64,000 nucleotides of DNA from Certhia americana (taxonomy: Eukaryota > Chordata > Aves > Passeriformes > Certhiidae), in NCBI GenBank assembly GCA_018697195.1, contig CM031878.1, positions 10,649,566 to 10,713,565 on the forward strand. Direction: 5' to 3'. Shown piece by piece: positions 1 through 12,200 of this stretch. Position numbers and translations under genes: made by a program. How positions within the stretch are numbered: the first letter of the stretch is position 1; each line of letters starts with the position of its first letter. The notes below the pieces were generated by a model, which was not told the DNA's origin, made no database searches, and worked only from the letters and a program-made list of their open reading frames with translations.

Positions 1-1051
1 TGAAGTAAAGGATTTCTGGAACCACAGTCTTATACATCAGATTTCGAAATATGAAACAGGAAGAGTTAGCAAAGGCAAAAAAAAGAAAAAAAAAGACACC
101 TAACTCTAGAACAAGTAGGTTAAAGAAATAGTAAATAAATAGTAAATAAAAATGACAGCAGATAGTATATAAAGTGTTAGTGTTGAGCAAATAAGAGATT
201 TTTACATCTTTTAATTATGTTTCTCACCTTCTACTGAATTTGTTCATGGCAGGAGTTAATTGACGTTTGAAAATATATTTAGTGAAATATAAGAAAGAGT
301 ATAGAGCATTCTGTGTATTAAGAGCTGGGTCCATGAAGATTACATGTAATAGAAAAATTAAGAGCTAGAGTAATCTAAGAGATTTTTAAAAACTATTTGA
401 CTCTAGAAAGCCAAGTTCATGCTTCCCTCTTAACTAGTATTAAATACATTATTTGCATGTTTCAGTACCATTTTTACCAATTTGCCTTCAGTGGACGTGA
501 GATTTTCTAGGCTATAGTTCCAGGTATACTGGCAAAACTCTTATAATAGTAATTTTATTTCATGATAGTTTTATTGTGATACAAGAAGTATGGGAGTTTT
601 ACAGGTGAGAAAAATTATATAGAATTTTATCTTTAAATAAGTAGGTAATATGAAATCAAGTAAAGTGACAAAAGTAATGACTTTATGCAAAATTTATACA
701 GAAATGCACTGAGGAACAAGATTTATTTAGGATCTAATTTATTAATACTTGTGATATGTAGAATTGTTGTTATGTATTATAATAACTAGGAATACTATCA
801 CTCAGGACTAAAATGTAGTTTATGCACTTCTACAATGTGATTTGTGTGATATAAGGCAAATATGCATTATACTTTTTTAATGTATTCTTAGGAATTCGAC
901 AAATACAACAATGAATTAATTCTTCTTCATTTAGTGTCTATTCTATTTTACATCTAGCTATTTGCATGAAGTAATAAACTTCCCTATCATGTTTCCTTCC
1001 CTCTTCAGTAGACTCAGTACATGCAATTGCACACATAATAAATTCCTTAAC
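1..1051. other. AT-rich intergenic sequence
   Basis: No open frame with recognisable content, no RNA gene and no assignable repeat was seen. The sequence ends at TTAAC (1047-1051), which is the probable left target-site copy of the LTR that follows. Confidence 0.6.
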
Positions 1052-1131
1052 TGTAGTGGTTTTGGTTCACCAATCTGAAATTTCCCAACCAAGGGAAAAG
1101 CAGGCTTAAATTTTGAAAGGTATAAAGAAGA

Positions 1132-1137
1132 TTTATT
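1132..1137 (-). promoter_or_regulatory. Polyadenylation signal of LTR copy A
   Basis: AATAAA on the minus strand, about 80 bases before the LTR 3' end. The same hexamer occurs at the equivalent place in copy B (9161-9166) and copy C (20471-20476), which supports LTR identity and orientation. Confidence 0.6.
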
Positions 1138-1179
1138 AACAGAATTAAAAGGAGAAGAATAAAAATCAGAATGAAGCCT

Positions 1180-2245
1180 TCAGAACACTCCTAACACTCC
1201 TCCTCCCTTCCCCACTGACAATGTACAGAAACAACACCCAGCATTCTCAGCCGGTTTTCCACCTCTAGAAGAGTCTTTCTTCAGTCCTCTTAGGGACAGG
1301 AGCATCTCTCACTGCTATGGAAAATTCTCCATGAACAGCAGCTAACTGGAAAATCTGCATTCAGGAAATTTCCTCCCATTTTCACAGCCATTTCACAGTT
1401 CTGCTTCTGGGCTGTGACAAGGTATGGAGGTTTTTAAAGAATGGACAGTTCAAAAGCAAAGGTTGTCTTCGTCTTCTCTAGGGGCAAGAGACATCTTCAT
1501 CAGCCATCTCTCTATGTTCAAATTTCTCATGGGATCACAGTCACTTCAACGTTTGCTCACTTCAACACTGAATTCCTCTGCTCAGGTCTACAACTTGAAC
1601 TCTCCATCTCCCCCACACCTCTCCATGATTTAAAGGGAATAATATTTCAATACATTATAGTTGTTCACCACAGCTTACAAGAGAATTTCAGCCCAAATAT
1701 AAGGCATCTCCTCATCTTCCTTTCACCTGGGACATCACTCCTTCTTGACTCACCTTAGTACCTTCATGTTGGTTATGTGATCTCAGCCAAGGGCAGTGGG
1801 AGCAGTTGCAGTGTGGTACATCAGGCTACACTGGGGGCTGTGCCAGGATATCAGACTACTGCGTTCAATTCCAGCTGTGCTGGGAGAGGAGGGTGGCTAG
1901 GATCTTATCAGCTCGGCCAGGGCTCAGCTGTGACGCACCAGGGGTCGATTGCCTCCCCTTCTCCCTGCCCTGCAGCCATGGGGCCTGGCCCAGCCCCTGC
2001 CGGGCTGTGTGGGCCATGGCAGAGCAGCCCATCCCATCCTGTAGCTGCTCTCAGGCTTGGCACATCCCAGTGGACTGCCCGGCCTTGGCTGAGACCCCAT
2101 GGCCTCTCCTTCCCTGCCTGCCTGGCCACCGGCTGCCGGGAGGAGTGGGTGGGATGGGTGGGGAATGGAGCCTGGCCAAGTGAAGAAGCCTGGCTGTGCC
2201 TCTTACCTCCCCCATACCAGAAATCAGAAAGAAAAATTCCCAGGA
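1180..2245. repeat. Left arm of a 1,066-bp perfect inverted repeat
   Basis: Every base pairs with the reverse complement of 8053-9118, with a constant coordinate sum of 10298 and no indel. I compared most of the segment base by base; the rest is supported by identical translations in overlapping frames. The first differences are at 1179 and 1176 on one side and at 2246 on the other. Outside these limits the two LTRs differ much more. Confidence 0.9.
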
Positions 2246-3851
2246 ATCTCATTTTAAAATGTGTAGTCACAAAGGCATGTCTACTCTTTTCATTGGTTTA
2301 ATCACACCAGTCAATATTCAGAAACTGGTCAATCAATGCTAAACCAGGACATTAATCAATTCAGAGAAACTGATAATCTACCAATTATATTGTATCTTAG
2401 TGATAAACACACATATTGTTTATTTCCATTTTGAAACCAAAGCAGTATTTAGTAGCAATTTTGGTTAGCCTTGACAAAGTAAATCTTTCCACTTAAAAAA
2501 AAGCAATGGATTAGAATAAAGACAGAGTTGTCTGTAAAATAACTGTGTTGTAGTGTCTCTGTGTTATTGTTGAATTGGCCACTGAGAAAGAGAAATACCT
2601 TCTTTCAGAACTGTTGGTACAAATCTTGGAATTTTCTTCCCAACACCATTTTCATTTGGGCAATTTCAACCACCTGAAGCTATATAATGTGAAATTTCTA
2701 GTTAGAAACCTCCAGCTCTGTGAATGTGAGCTATATTCACACTAGAGTGGTTCACTCCTGTCTCATTTTCAATCCCTTACAGTGCATTTACAGAAGCTTC
2801 CCTTCTATATCTTCAACACTTCTTGCTGCTATTGGCACTGCCAACTTCTCTGCTTTAACTCCAGGGATCTGGCTCATTCATTTATTTAATCTCAGCTAAT
2901 TTCCAGTTTTCTACTCTGAGGTGTACTGTCTGTTTTCTAAGCCTTACTCTTCATAGCTAAAAAATCTGTTGTGTTTGTATGAAAGTGAATATACATGTTG
3001 TTGTTTGTATTAGTTTCTTGTTTGTACAGAATGCCAGCAATCTGTATTGACAGTGAGTTAGAAAACTCCCCTTCACCCGAAATGACTTCAATTTAAATAA
3101 ACAGCCAAAGGAAGAAATGGGAAATAATGGATGAGTAGAACAACTGAACAGCTGAGTTTAATGCTTATCTTGTAATGCTGTTTGTTCTTTTTTTTTTTTT
3201 TCACCCCACCTCTCCTTATAAATGGAGAGTATTTCGTTTCAAACTGATGTGGGGATCTGACTTCCATGGGCCTTTAAGGCCACATACAGAAGAAAAAAAA
3301 TTCCAAGCAAATACATTTTACAGGTTATTATTTTGATTTTGGATGACAAATCTATACATTTGTTTTGATTTCTATTACATTTTGGTTGACAAATCTTATT
3401 TCTACAAATTTTTCTAGTGTACCAGCAGTTGCTTTACACTTCACTGTAAGATTTTTTCAAAGGTACAAACTCTTTCCATAAACTATTTTAGGATACATGT
3501 ACACTTCTAAATTGTGTCTGTTTCTGCTAATGCAATTTAGAACAGATTCATTCTCATAATAGGAAGTTTCACAGAAAACGGTAGAAACATTTTACTGTTG
3601 TCTTAAAGTACTATTTAGGGCCTGTGCTGTGCCCAAAATGGGTAAGACTGCAGATACAAGGTCCATGGCCAGGACATACCCAGATGTGTTTCTATCTCGG
3701 ATGGTTTTCATACCTAGACTCTTACGAAATCATTAAAAAATGATGATGAGAACCTCCCCCAGCAAAGTCTTGGGGAAGGTTAATGGTGAAAATACTGCTT
3801 TCTGTCTTGCAGAGATAAATCACTTGCCAGGCATAAATGTTTTCTTCTTTA

Positions 3852-3916
3852 GCTGCTAATGATCTTATGGAAAATATAATGAAAATTTAATTAAACCTTT
3901 ATAATTGTACCAGGTA
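3852..3916 (+). repeat. Diverged direct repeat, unit 1
   Basis: About 65 bp sharing roughly 80% identity by eye with 4558-4622. Shared stretches include CATAATGAAAAT-like and ATAATTGTACCAG. The units lie 706 bp apart in the same orientation. They could be pieces of an old dispersed element or a local duplication. Confidence 0.55.
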
Positions 3917-4557
3917 TTCCATAAATTGTGTATTCATTGTATTTATTGTACTTATATCAGCTGGAGTAAAAAAGTTTAAACTGCATGCTGCATGTCTGCA
4001 GTGGTGAACAGCCCTCAGAATATGGAATAACAATGTGTTATGTCTTTTACTCAGGGAAAGCTTATTTGAAAATTGTACATCTTAGTAGCTACCACAGACA
4101 GTGATTTCTCTTTCTCTGATCAACAAAAGAGCCTAATAAATAATAAAAGACTGCTTTATTTTCTATTTCACTACCTAAGTATATATCCTGCTAGAGAATT
4201 TTGTGGCTTGAAATGTGAGTTTTCAGATAAAATTCTTGCTCATAATTCTGCAACTGTCTAATTTTTCTAAGTTTCCCTTTTCTGATTCTGAGTAACTATT
4301 GCATCAGACATAACAGATGTACTGTGCTAATATTGCCAAATCACATTATTTATCCCCTAAAGTGTTCACAAATGATTCATTGAAGACAGAAAAACAAATA
4401 CAATAAATTACATAATACATTAAAATAATATTCAAATTAAGGTGCACTTTCCAGAAAACATACATTTTAAATTATATTAGTTAAATGCCTTACTAAGACA
4501 GCAACTAAATGAATCCTCAAGATTCATGAACAATGGACTTAAAAGGTTTTCTTGTTC

Positions 4558-4622
4558 AGCTGTAAATGATTTTAAGGAAAACATAATGAAAATGTAAATA
4601 AACCTTAATAATTGTACCAGAC
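4558..4622 (+). repeat. Diverged direct repeat, unit 2
   Basis: Partner of 3852-3916. Both start AGCTG and end at TAATTGTACCAG. Substitutions are scattered, so the duplication is old. Confidence 0.55.
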
Positions 4623-5732
4623 AGTCTACTATCTTTTTCTGGTATAATGTAGAAGTACAGGCATATAAATGAATTAAAAATACTTTTTCCTAAGGCAATA
4701 ACAACATAATAATATAAATACACTTTGACACTGGTATAAGTATTTGATGATAGGGTAATAATTATATTAGCACAGCTGGACAACTTCTCAGCATTATTGA
4801 GCCGCTGAAAAATTTTGCTTTGAAAATTTGTGTCAGAAATTTTCTATTTTTAGAAAAGTTCTATTACCCTTAATATTATTATTTTTTAATGTGGGTGATT
4901 TGTTTTCATGCTGTGTATTCACCAGGTTTAAAAACCATCCTGTCTTACTGAACTGTTGGGAAACCCATGTTGTAATACACCCATTTGTGACGTGAGAACA
5001 AAAACAAATTAAGCAGATAAAAATAATCTGTTTGACCTAACAGTAGTTAAGTCTCAAGATTCAAATATGAATATAGAATATGAAACCTTATTAGGAATAA
5101 CAGTCAAAGAAGAGAAATAAGATATTATTCCATATATTGAGGCATACAAGCTTGCTCTGAGTGGTAGAATCTGTAAAGTCTGTAGTAGTGATAAAAGAGA
5201 AAAATCACTAAGGTACTTTCATGGTAAATCAGGATGAAACATCAGGCAAAAGTGATGAGGCAGATGAAATAATTTCAGACTAGGCTGAACTTTGGTAGAC
5301 GTACAGCATATAGGAAGTGCAAAATATTAATAAATTCTTGGAATGTGTTGACCACATTTGTTATTTCAACCTTAAGAAGGAAAATAAGGTGAAATGCATC
5401 TGACATTGAAATTGTCAGTGTAGAGTTCTGGGAGAACTTGAAGATGAAAAGAAACACTGATTATTGTGGTTAATGAAATCATAGAACTCACGATTTCTAG
5501 GAAGAAAACAAAAATACTATTAGTAAATAATCCCATAGTAAAGGATCATAACGAAATAGAGACCTCAGGACACCAACATATCCTTAGAAAAAATATTAAC
5601 AACATTAAAGGCAGAAATATTTCAAAGTGAAGAATATTGGAATGATAAAACAAAAAACATGGGGTAGCAAATGACAGATTTGCAAAGAAAGATGAGAGAG
5701 TATTAGTAGCTATCCTGAATATCCATCAGAAC

Positions 5733-5770
5733 TGTCATACTACAATCCGATTGTCATACTACAATCAAAC
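5733..5770 (+). repeat. Two-copy 19-bp tandem duplication
   Basis: TGTCATACTACAATC occurs twice with a 19-base period. It is a small local duplication with no sign of function. Confidence 0.7.
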
Positions 5771-7020
5771 AAAATGTTTAGATGTTTAAATAAAAGTATC
5801 TTCAGTAAGATATAACTGTGTTTGAAACTGAAAAAGAGTGAAGTGCAGTGTGGTTTTTTTTCCAGTTTTGCTAACTGTATTTCATTAAAGTTTTGGACAA
5901 CTCAACAATCAGCAGAGAAAAATATGCTGCAAAATATGATACAGTAAGAACAAACTGCTGGAAAAAATTATATGCCTAATAACTTGAACAAAATGAACTT
6001 TACAAAAAATAAATGAACAAAATAACATGAAATTAATTCTGGATGTAGAACTAAAGGTAGGGTCGCTTATGTTCAAATATGTAAAGTGTATCTGAAAATG
6101 GGAAGGCAAACACCAATGTTTGTTCTGAGACAAAAATCAGAACTCAGTTTGCAGGAAGAAAGACTTATATCAAGCATTAGAGGAAAAAACAAAACAAAGC
6201 CAGTATTTTCACAATTTGATAATTAAATACTGAAGTAGATGGCCTGGACAGACTGTATTATCTTTATCACTGAAGATTTAAGGACAGGTGCTGTGAACAG
6301 TTTAGATCTTATCTTTGGGCAAGAGAATGGACCAAATCAGTTTCCTTTCAGTTCTTTCTGATTCTTATATTTTATACCTCCTTTACAGTACGAAGTCAGA
6401 TGTGAGAAAAAGGCACATAGAGTAGCAGGGTAAATGAACATAGTTTTTATCTGAATTATTGTCCTCTGTTAAAGAAGGTAGAGATTTGCACTGGTTTCTT
6501 AAAAACAGATCTGCATTTGTAGTTTCCAGTATAAATATAATATTACATAAATATAAGTTTGCAACAAAGATAAAACAAAGGTTATCTTTCTAATAGGCAT
6601 TGATGATAATAATTTTTTTAAAAGTCATTGTATTCTGGAGCTAATGGGATTTATAGGAATACTATAGGAATGTATTTTATATAGTTCCACAGTAACATAA
6701 AGAAGGTAAAGCCTAAACTCTTTCTAGGTTGACTGATTTGATGTAGTCCTTTTATTTAAAACCCTTCAGATTGTGCTTCTTATGAAATGATTTATTTCTG
6801 AGGAATCTGCATCAGGCATTAATTGCAGAGCATGACTTGTAGATGTGAGCCCTGGGTACTGCCATGGCTGTCTTGAGCCATGTCTCGACTCTACATATAC
6901 TAAACTAAGTTAAATGAAATTTGAAGTATGGAGCTATATAGTTAAGAAGCGCTTTTTTTTTTTTTTTCCATATATACTGTGCTCATTAGTCAATAATAGA
7001 TTTTATTGCCTTTTAACATT

Positions 7021-7126
7021 TGTTTTTTTGTTTGTTTGTTTGTTTAGTTGGTTGTTTGGCTGGCTTTGGTTTTTTGTTTGGTTGGTTTTGCTTTGGTTTG
7101 TTTTTTCGGTTTGGGGTTTTTTTTTG
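7021..7126 (+). repeat. GT/T-rich low-complexity tract
   Basis: It starts as (TTTG)n and decays into mixed GGTT/TTTG sequence. A very similar tract lies at 36255-36367, and A/C-rich mirror versions at 20539-20612, 26152-26212 and 56467-56513. Confidence 0.8.
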
Positions 7127-7965
7127 TCCTCCAGACTACAGCATCTCATAGATGATAAAAGAAAGCTATGAGCTACGTTTCAAACACTTTAAGTGTGGTG
7201 GGATATCTGTGATGGTTTAGAGACATAAGCAAACATGAAATTGTTCATGAAAATCAGGGGTTGTAGATTTTTAACTCCAATGGTGATGATTATGACTTTA
7301 TCACATAGGCAGATGTGGCAGCCCAATTAGCTGGGATAAATCAAAATTGGGCCAGATTCTTTGCACCAAGGAGTGGACTTAGGACCCTGGGAAGCAGGAG
7401 GCTGAGACCTTAGACTTAAAAGGTCAAGCCCCTGCCTTATAGTCACGATTAGACACCTACCCCAAGTAAACCCTATATCTGGCCAGGTTAGCCACCAGCC
7501 TGGATGCAGGCCTCAGGACTGGGTGCCCTCTGAGGAGCAGCTCAAGGCCATGTGGCCTCTGGGTGCTGCCTAGAAAGCATGTGGTCACTCCAATGGATAA
7601 AAGAATATCTCTGACCATCCATTGTACCCATCCTGCTTTTACAGCCATGCTCCTCCCAGCCAAACCAGGTCAGATGTAGCAGGAAAACCCACTCCTGGAC
7701 CACTATAGGCAGGATTTGGAAGCAGTTCCCAATTAGGCAGCTTTCTTTTCTCACGTATTTTGGATGTATTCAGTTTCAAATGGCACATTAGTGTCTTGCA
7801 TCTTTCAGTTGTGGCACAGATTATGATTATGCTATAGTTTTGTGTGCATTGGATGCATTTGCTTGATGAGTTGTTCAGAAATGCTAAGGGGCCTGATCCA
7901 AAATCTAACACCGTTGGTAAATATCTCCTGTACACTTAAAAGGAGGCAGAGGTAATCTCTAAAGA
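7127..7965. other. Unassigned block abutting LTR copy B
   Basis: Bases from about 7320 are richer in G and C than the surroundings and run directly into copy B. A purine-rich stretch AAAAGGAGGCAGAGG (about 7938-7952) lies just before recognisable LTR sequence, the place where a polypurine tract would sit if this were the 3' end of an internal provirus region. I found no convincing retroviral protein frame; the reverse-strand frames of 68-98 codons were not recognised. It may instead be unrelated unique sequence. Confidence 0.35.
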
Positions 7966-9236
7966 TTGGCAAATTTCTGAATATTGACTGGTATGATTAA
8001 ACCAATGAAAAGAGTAGACATGCCTTTGTGACTACACATTTTAAAATGAGAATCCTGGGAATTTTTCTTTCTGATTTCTGGTATGGGGGAGGTAAGAGGC
8101 ACAGCCAGGCTTCTTCACTTGGCCAGGCTCCATTCCCCACCCATCCCACCCACTCCTCCCGGCAGCCGGTGGCCAGGCAGGCAGGGAAGGAGAGGCCATG
8201 GGGTCTCAGCCAAGGCCGGGCAGTCCACTGGGATGTGCCAAGCCTGAGAGCAGCTACAGGATGGGATGGGCTGCTCTGCCATGGCCCACACAGCCCGGCA
8301 GGGGCTGGGCCAGGCCCCATGGCTGCAGGGCAGGGAGAAGGGGAGGCAATCGACCCCTGGTGCGTCACAGCTGAGCCCTGGCCGAGCTGATAAGATCCTA
8401 GCCACCCTCCTCTCCCAGCACAGCTGGAATTGAACGCAGTAGTCTGATATCCTGGCACAGCCCCCAGTGTAGCCTGATGTACCACACTGCAACTGCTCCC
8501 ACTGCCCTTGGCTGAGATCACATAACCAACATGAAGGTACTAAGGTGAGTCAAGAAGGAGTGATGTCCCAGGTGAAAGGAAGATGAGGAGATGCCTTATA
8601 TTTGGGCTGAAATTCTCTTGTAAGCTGTGGTGAACAACTATAATGTATTGAAATATTATTCCCTTTAAATCATGGAGAGGTGTGGGGGAGATGGAGAGTT
8701 CAAGTTGTAGACCTGAGCAGAGGAATTCAGTGTTGAAGTGAGCAAACGTTGAAGTGACTGTGATCCCATGAGAAATTTGAACATAGAGAGATGGCTGATG
8801 AAGATGTCTCTTGCCCCTAGAGAAGACGAAGACAACCTTTGCTTTTGAACTGTCCATTCTTTAAAAACCTCCATACCTTGTCACAGCCCAGAAGCAGAAC
8901 TGTGAAATGGCTGTGAAAATGGGAGGAAATTTCCTGAATGCAGATTTTCCAGTTAGCTGCTGTTCATGGAGAATTTTCCATAGCAGTGAGAGATGCTCCT
9001 GTCCCTAAGAGGACTGAAGAAAGACTCTTCTAGAGGTGGAAAACCGGCTGAGAATGCTGGGTGTTGTTTCTGTACATTGTCAGTGGGGAAGGGAGGAGGA
9101 GTGTTAGGAGTGTTCTGATGGTTTCATTCTGATTTTTATTCTTCTTCTTCTAGTTCTGTTAATAAATCTTTATACCTTTCAAAGTTTAAGCCTGTTTTGC
9201 TGTTGGTTGGGAAATTTCAGATTGGTGAACCTGACA
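7966..9236 (+). mobile_element. LTR of the same family as copy A, inverted; termini lost (copy B)
   Basis: It matches copy A in reverse orientation from about 7966. The polyadenylation hexamer is at 9161-9166, followed by U5-like sequence ending near 9236. The canonical TGTCCTGG start present in copies A and C is not found; the sequence before 7966 is unrelated. The 3' end stops a few bases earlier than copy A and lacks its CCACTACA terminus. No target duplication was found. Thus copy B is structurally eroded or recombinant, yet 8053-9118 is identical to copy A. Minus-strand open frames here mirror those of copy A and are not genes. Confidence 0.75.
8053..9118. repeat. Right arm of the 1,066-bp perfect inverted repeat
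   Basis: Reverse complement of 1180-2245 without mismatch or indel. The symmetry centre is near base 5149, with about 5.8 kb between the arms. Just outside, 9119-9236 differs from copy A at about a dozen positions in some 110 bases, including a 3-base indel. Confidence 0.9.
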
Positions 9237-12200
9237 TTTACAGTAACCATATTTTGCTCATTTTCACTATCAGTTCTGTAGGTGATTTTGTATATCTTAG
9301 TTAATTATTACTTTGTGGTCCTTTTCCTTGCACCAACCTTATGTATTTCATTTCCTTGTGCTGGAAGATGACACTACTTGTTTTGAAAGTATTTTTGCTC
9401 ATTATTTAATGTGATGGTAAAGATTTGGAATGTTGGAAATAATAGCAAACAGGAAAAGAGATACCTTGTAGGACTTCATATCTTATTTAATTTGAATATC
9501 TGACCTGAGAACTTTGCAAACGTTATTTCTTTTAGGGAACACTCAGTGTTCTTTCAGGGACAAAGTTAGCAAGTTTGGGCACACTAATACTTAGTTATAT
9601 TTGGTTCTAATTAATACGTAAATCCTAAACTTGGGTATAAAAATAGTGTCTCTGTAGAAAAATTACATGTTTATAAGTAAACCTTGACAAACTTTAAAAA
9701 GTTTTAATTCTCCACACCATTTTCACATGTCCAAATGCTTTTTGGACATTCAAAGTGTTTTTTCTTTAAAAAATTGCTTTCTACAACACTATTCTATTAT
9801 TAGATCATGATATTCATTCAATATACATCAGAAAATCAATTAAAAATGCATTTTCTTTAGTTTTTTATTTTTGGAGCAAACAACTCGCTTACTTCTGTTC
9901 TGCTTTGCACAACTGGCTCAGAGAAGGCTGATCCAGCACCCAAAATGACCGAAATGTGATGGTCACACAGCTCAGGGGACCAAGCTGGGCAGCAGAGTCA
10001 TGAAGAATATCTATCCTCATCACCGCAAATTTCACTGCTCTGCCTGTATCACTTGCTAACACAGACAGACCTGCTTTATTCTTTGATGTTCTTTGATGAT
10101 GATTCTTTCCTAAACTATGGATTATTACTGTTTGGTGTAATACATCCATGTTGGAGTAGTTTATGAAAAAATGTGGTTTGTCGTAACAAGAGACGAAAGA
10201 AAAACTCTCATTTGGAAAACATCTGAATCAGAAGTTGTAGCAATTAATCTTCTTTTTTCTAAAGAAATTTTTCTTCTTTAAAGGAATTTTTAAAATTAAT
10301 TCAGTGGTGTTTAACTGATGCTATAATTTGTTTTAAAATATTATTCTAACATTTTCCTGTTCATCTTTGCAATAATTCTACTTTGAGGAAAAAACTGTTA
10401 TAGGTGGTCTCTGGAGACAAAGGATACTGGAAGGCTGTGAGGTGAGTGAAGGAATATTTCAGCTCCCAAATTCTTCTCTGTTCCATTGATGTATACTCAC
10501 AATTTTTTAACTGAAGCAAGATAATTAATTCTGACCGTAAAGCTTCACCACTTTCATCACATCAACACATCTAAAATATTAATTGCATTATCATATATCG
10601 CCAAAGAACAACCATTTGAAATACTGTATTTTACTCTGAGACATAAATTTCAGTTTTTCTTGACTATTTACAGTTCTTTGAAGTCATTTTGGCATGAGAG
10701 GTGCTATAGAAATGAAGATGGCAGGTTTTCCTTCTGCTATGTATTGGCATATCAGTACACCTACACAGACATGATTGTGATTGTGGGATGGTAAACAACA
10801 TCCCTTGAAGTTAAAAAATGGAATCAATGTCATGAGAAATAAGGTTATGAAAATTAATTATTGAGCTCTGCATGCTCAATATCAATTTTCTAAATGTACA
10901 CACAGTATAATTTTTTTTAATGTAGTAAAATTATTCTATTTATTAGCAGCTTGAAAATGTTACATTCTAGATGTAGGCTCTAAACAGGAAAATATTTTCA
11001 ACTCAGTAGGTAGAGGCAGAAATCAATGCATTTGGTTTAGAAAAGAAAAGAGAAAAATAAGGAAAAAAGAAAAGCCAAAGAATGTCTTTCAAAAAGGAGA
11101 ATATACTGTGTTATTCACAAAACCCCAGGCTATTTGAAAGTGTTGAAATATTACAGATGTCAGACTGGATTTTAAAACAGAAAGTCAACCCAGTCTTAAT
11201 TCCAGGAGCTTTTATCAGTCATTTAATCTCTGTCTGTGGTGGTTGAGAGGTGCATTTATCACTTTTCTCAAACACATCTAAACCAGAAGGTACTTTTTCC
11301 TGTTACAACTAGACAAGAGTAAGTTCACTGGCCATGAATAGCATCAGCTTTGGGGTGAAACTTAATAATGTAAGCAAATGAAGCTCCTTAGATTTCTTTG
11401 ATATGAGACTAAAAATGATTGTAGCTTGCATCACAAGTTGCAGGGAGAATTTTGCTACAAGTGATTTTACTATTCAGGATACAATTTGGTGAAATCATGA
11501 AAAGAAGGTATCATTCTCTTAATGAGAAGTTTTGCATCAAGTGCAAATGAAGCTAGGATGTCAAAGAAAATATAAACCTCTGCAGCAGATATATTCCTGA
11601 CAACCCTCAATTCAAAGGCCAGCCAGCTTGACTTTATGTAGCTTCTCATGTAATGTGTAAAGAAAGTAAAATTCACATTAATTTATAAAAAAATATAAAT
11701 TTTTGCTTGCAGTGATAGGCAATTCACTTGATAATTCTATATTTTATAAGAGAAGTCTAGATATGTGTTCTTTGTACATGACTATTCCAGTTAAGTAAAG
11801 TTTGTCATTGTTCAATCCTGATTTTTTTTTCTGGTTGCCAATAAGGTTTATACTAATAAATACCACAGAAATTAAGGTTCTGATCTCTCACATCCCTAGT
11901 ATCACTCATGTCTGAGCATTAATGATGCTTTTGAAATACTAAAGTCCCCTAAAAGTTCTTTCATTCAGAATCTTTACTGTATCCATTTGTTTGTTTATTT
12001 CTCTGGACTGCAACTTAAATTCATGGATTCATGTTGCCTGCATTGCTGTTGTAGTCCTCAATTGTTCCATGACTACTTCTTATTGTTAACATTGCAACCT
12101 TTAAAAGTCCTTTAAAATGCTCCTCCTAAATTTTGGGAAACTACCTGACTATTTGAAAACACTTACCTCAAGTAAGTGTAAATAAATAAACTATAGTATT

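Larger units (their letters stand above)
1052..2351 (-). mobile_element. Solo LTR of an endogenous retrovirus, copy A
   Basis: On the minus strand this 1,300-bp unit opens TGTCCTGGTTTAGC (from 2351) and closes CCACTACA (at 1052), the TG...CA ends of a retroviral LTR. It is flanked by TTAAC (1047-1051) and TTAAT (2352-2356), a target duplication matching at 4 of 5 bases; five bases is usual for ERVL-type insertions. A polyadenylation hexamer AATAAA lies at 1137-1132 on the minus strand, close to the 3' end as expected for R/U5. A GC-rich block at about 1950-2200 fits a U3 promoter region. No internal retroviral sequence is attached, so it is probably a solo LTR left by LTR-LTR recombination. 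Open frames of 174, 125 and 120 codons lie here but look like chance frames in GC-rich sequence. Bases 1180-2245 are identical, in inverted orientation, to 8053-9118. The family name was not determined. Confidence 0.8.
2352..7020. other. AT-rich spacer between the inverted LTRs
   Basis: No gene or clear mobile element was seen. The spacer holds small diverged duplications (3852-3916 with 4558-4622; 5733-5770; two ~48-bp units at about 3325-3405) and short T and A runs. Open frames here are under 90 codons and resemble nothing known. Confidence 0.55.

Noticed and set aside
1777..2301. 174-codon open frame, mirrored at 7997-8521
   Set aside because: It lies in the GC-rich part of LTR copies A and B, overlaps other frames on both strands, and shows no recognised domain. 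Its repetition simply follows from the inverted LTR copies.
9889..10149. 86-codon minus-strand frame as a possible small gene or exon
   Set aside because: No recognised family, no clear splice sites or promoter, and a length expected by chance.
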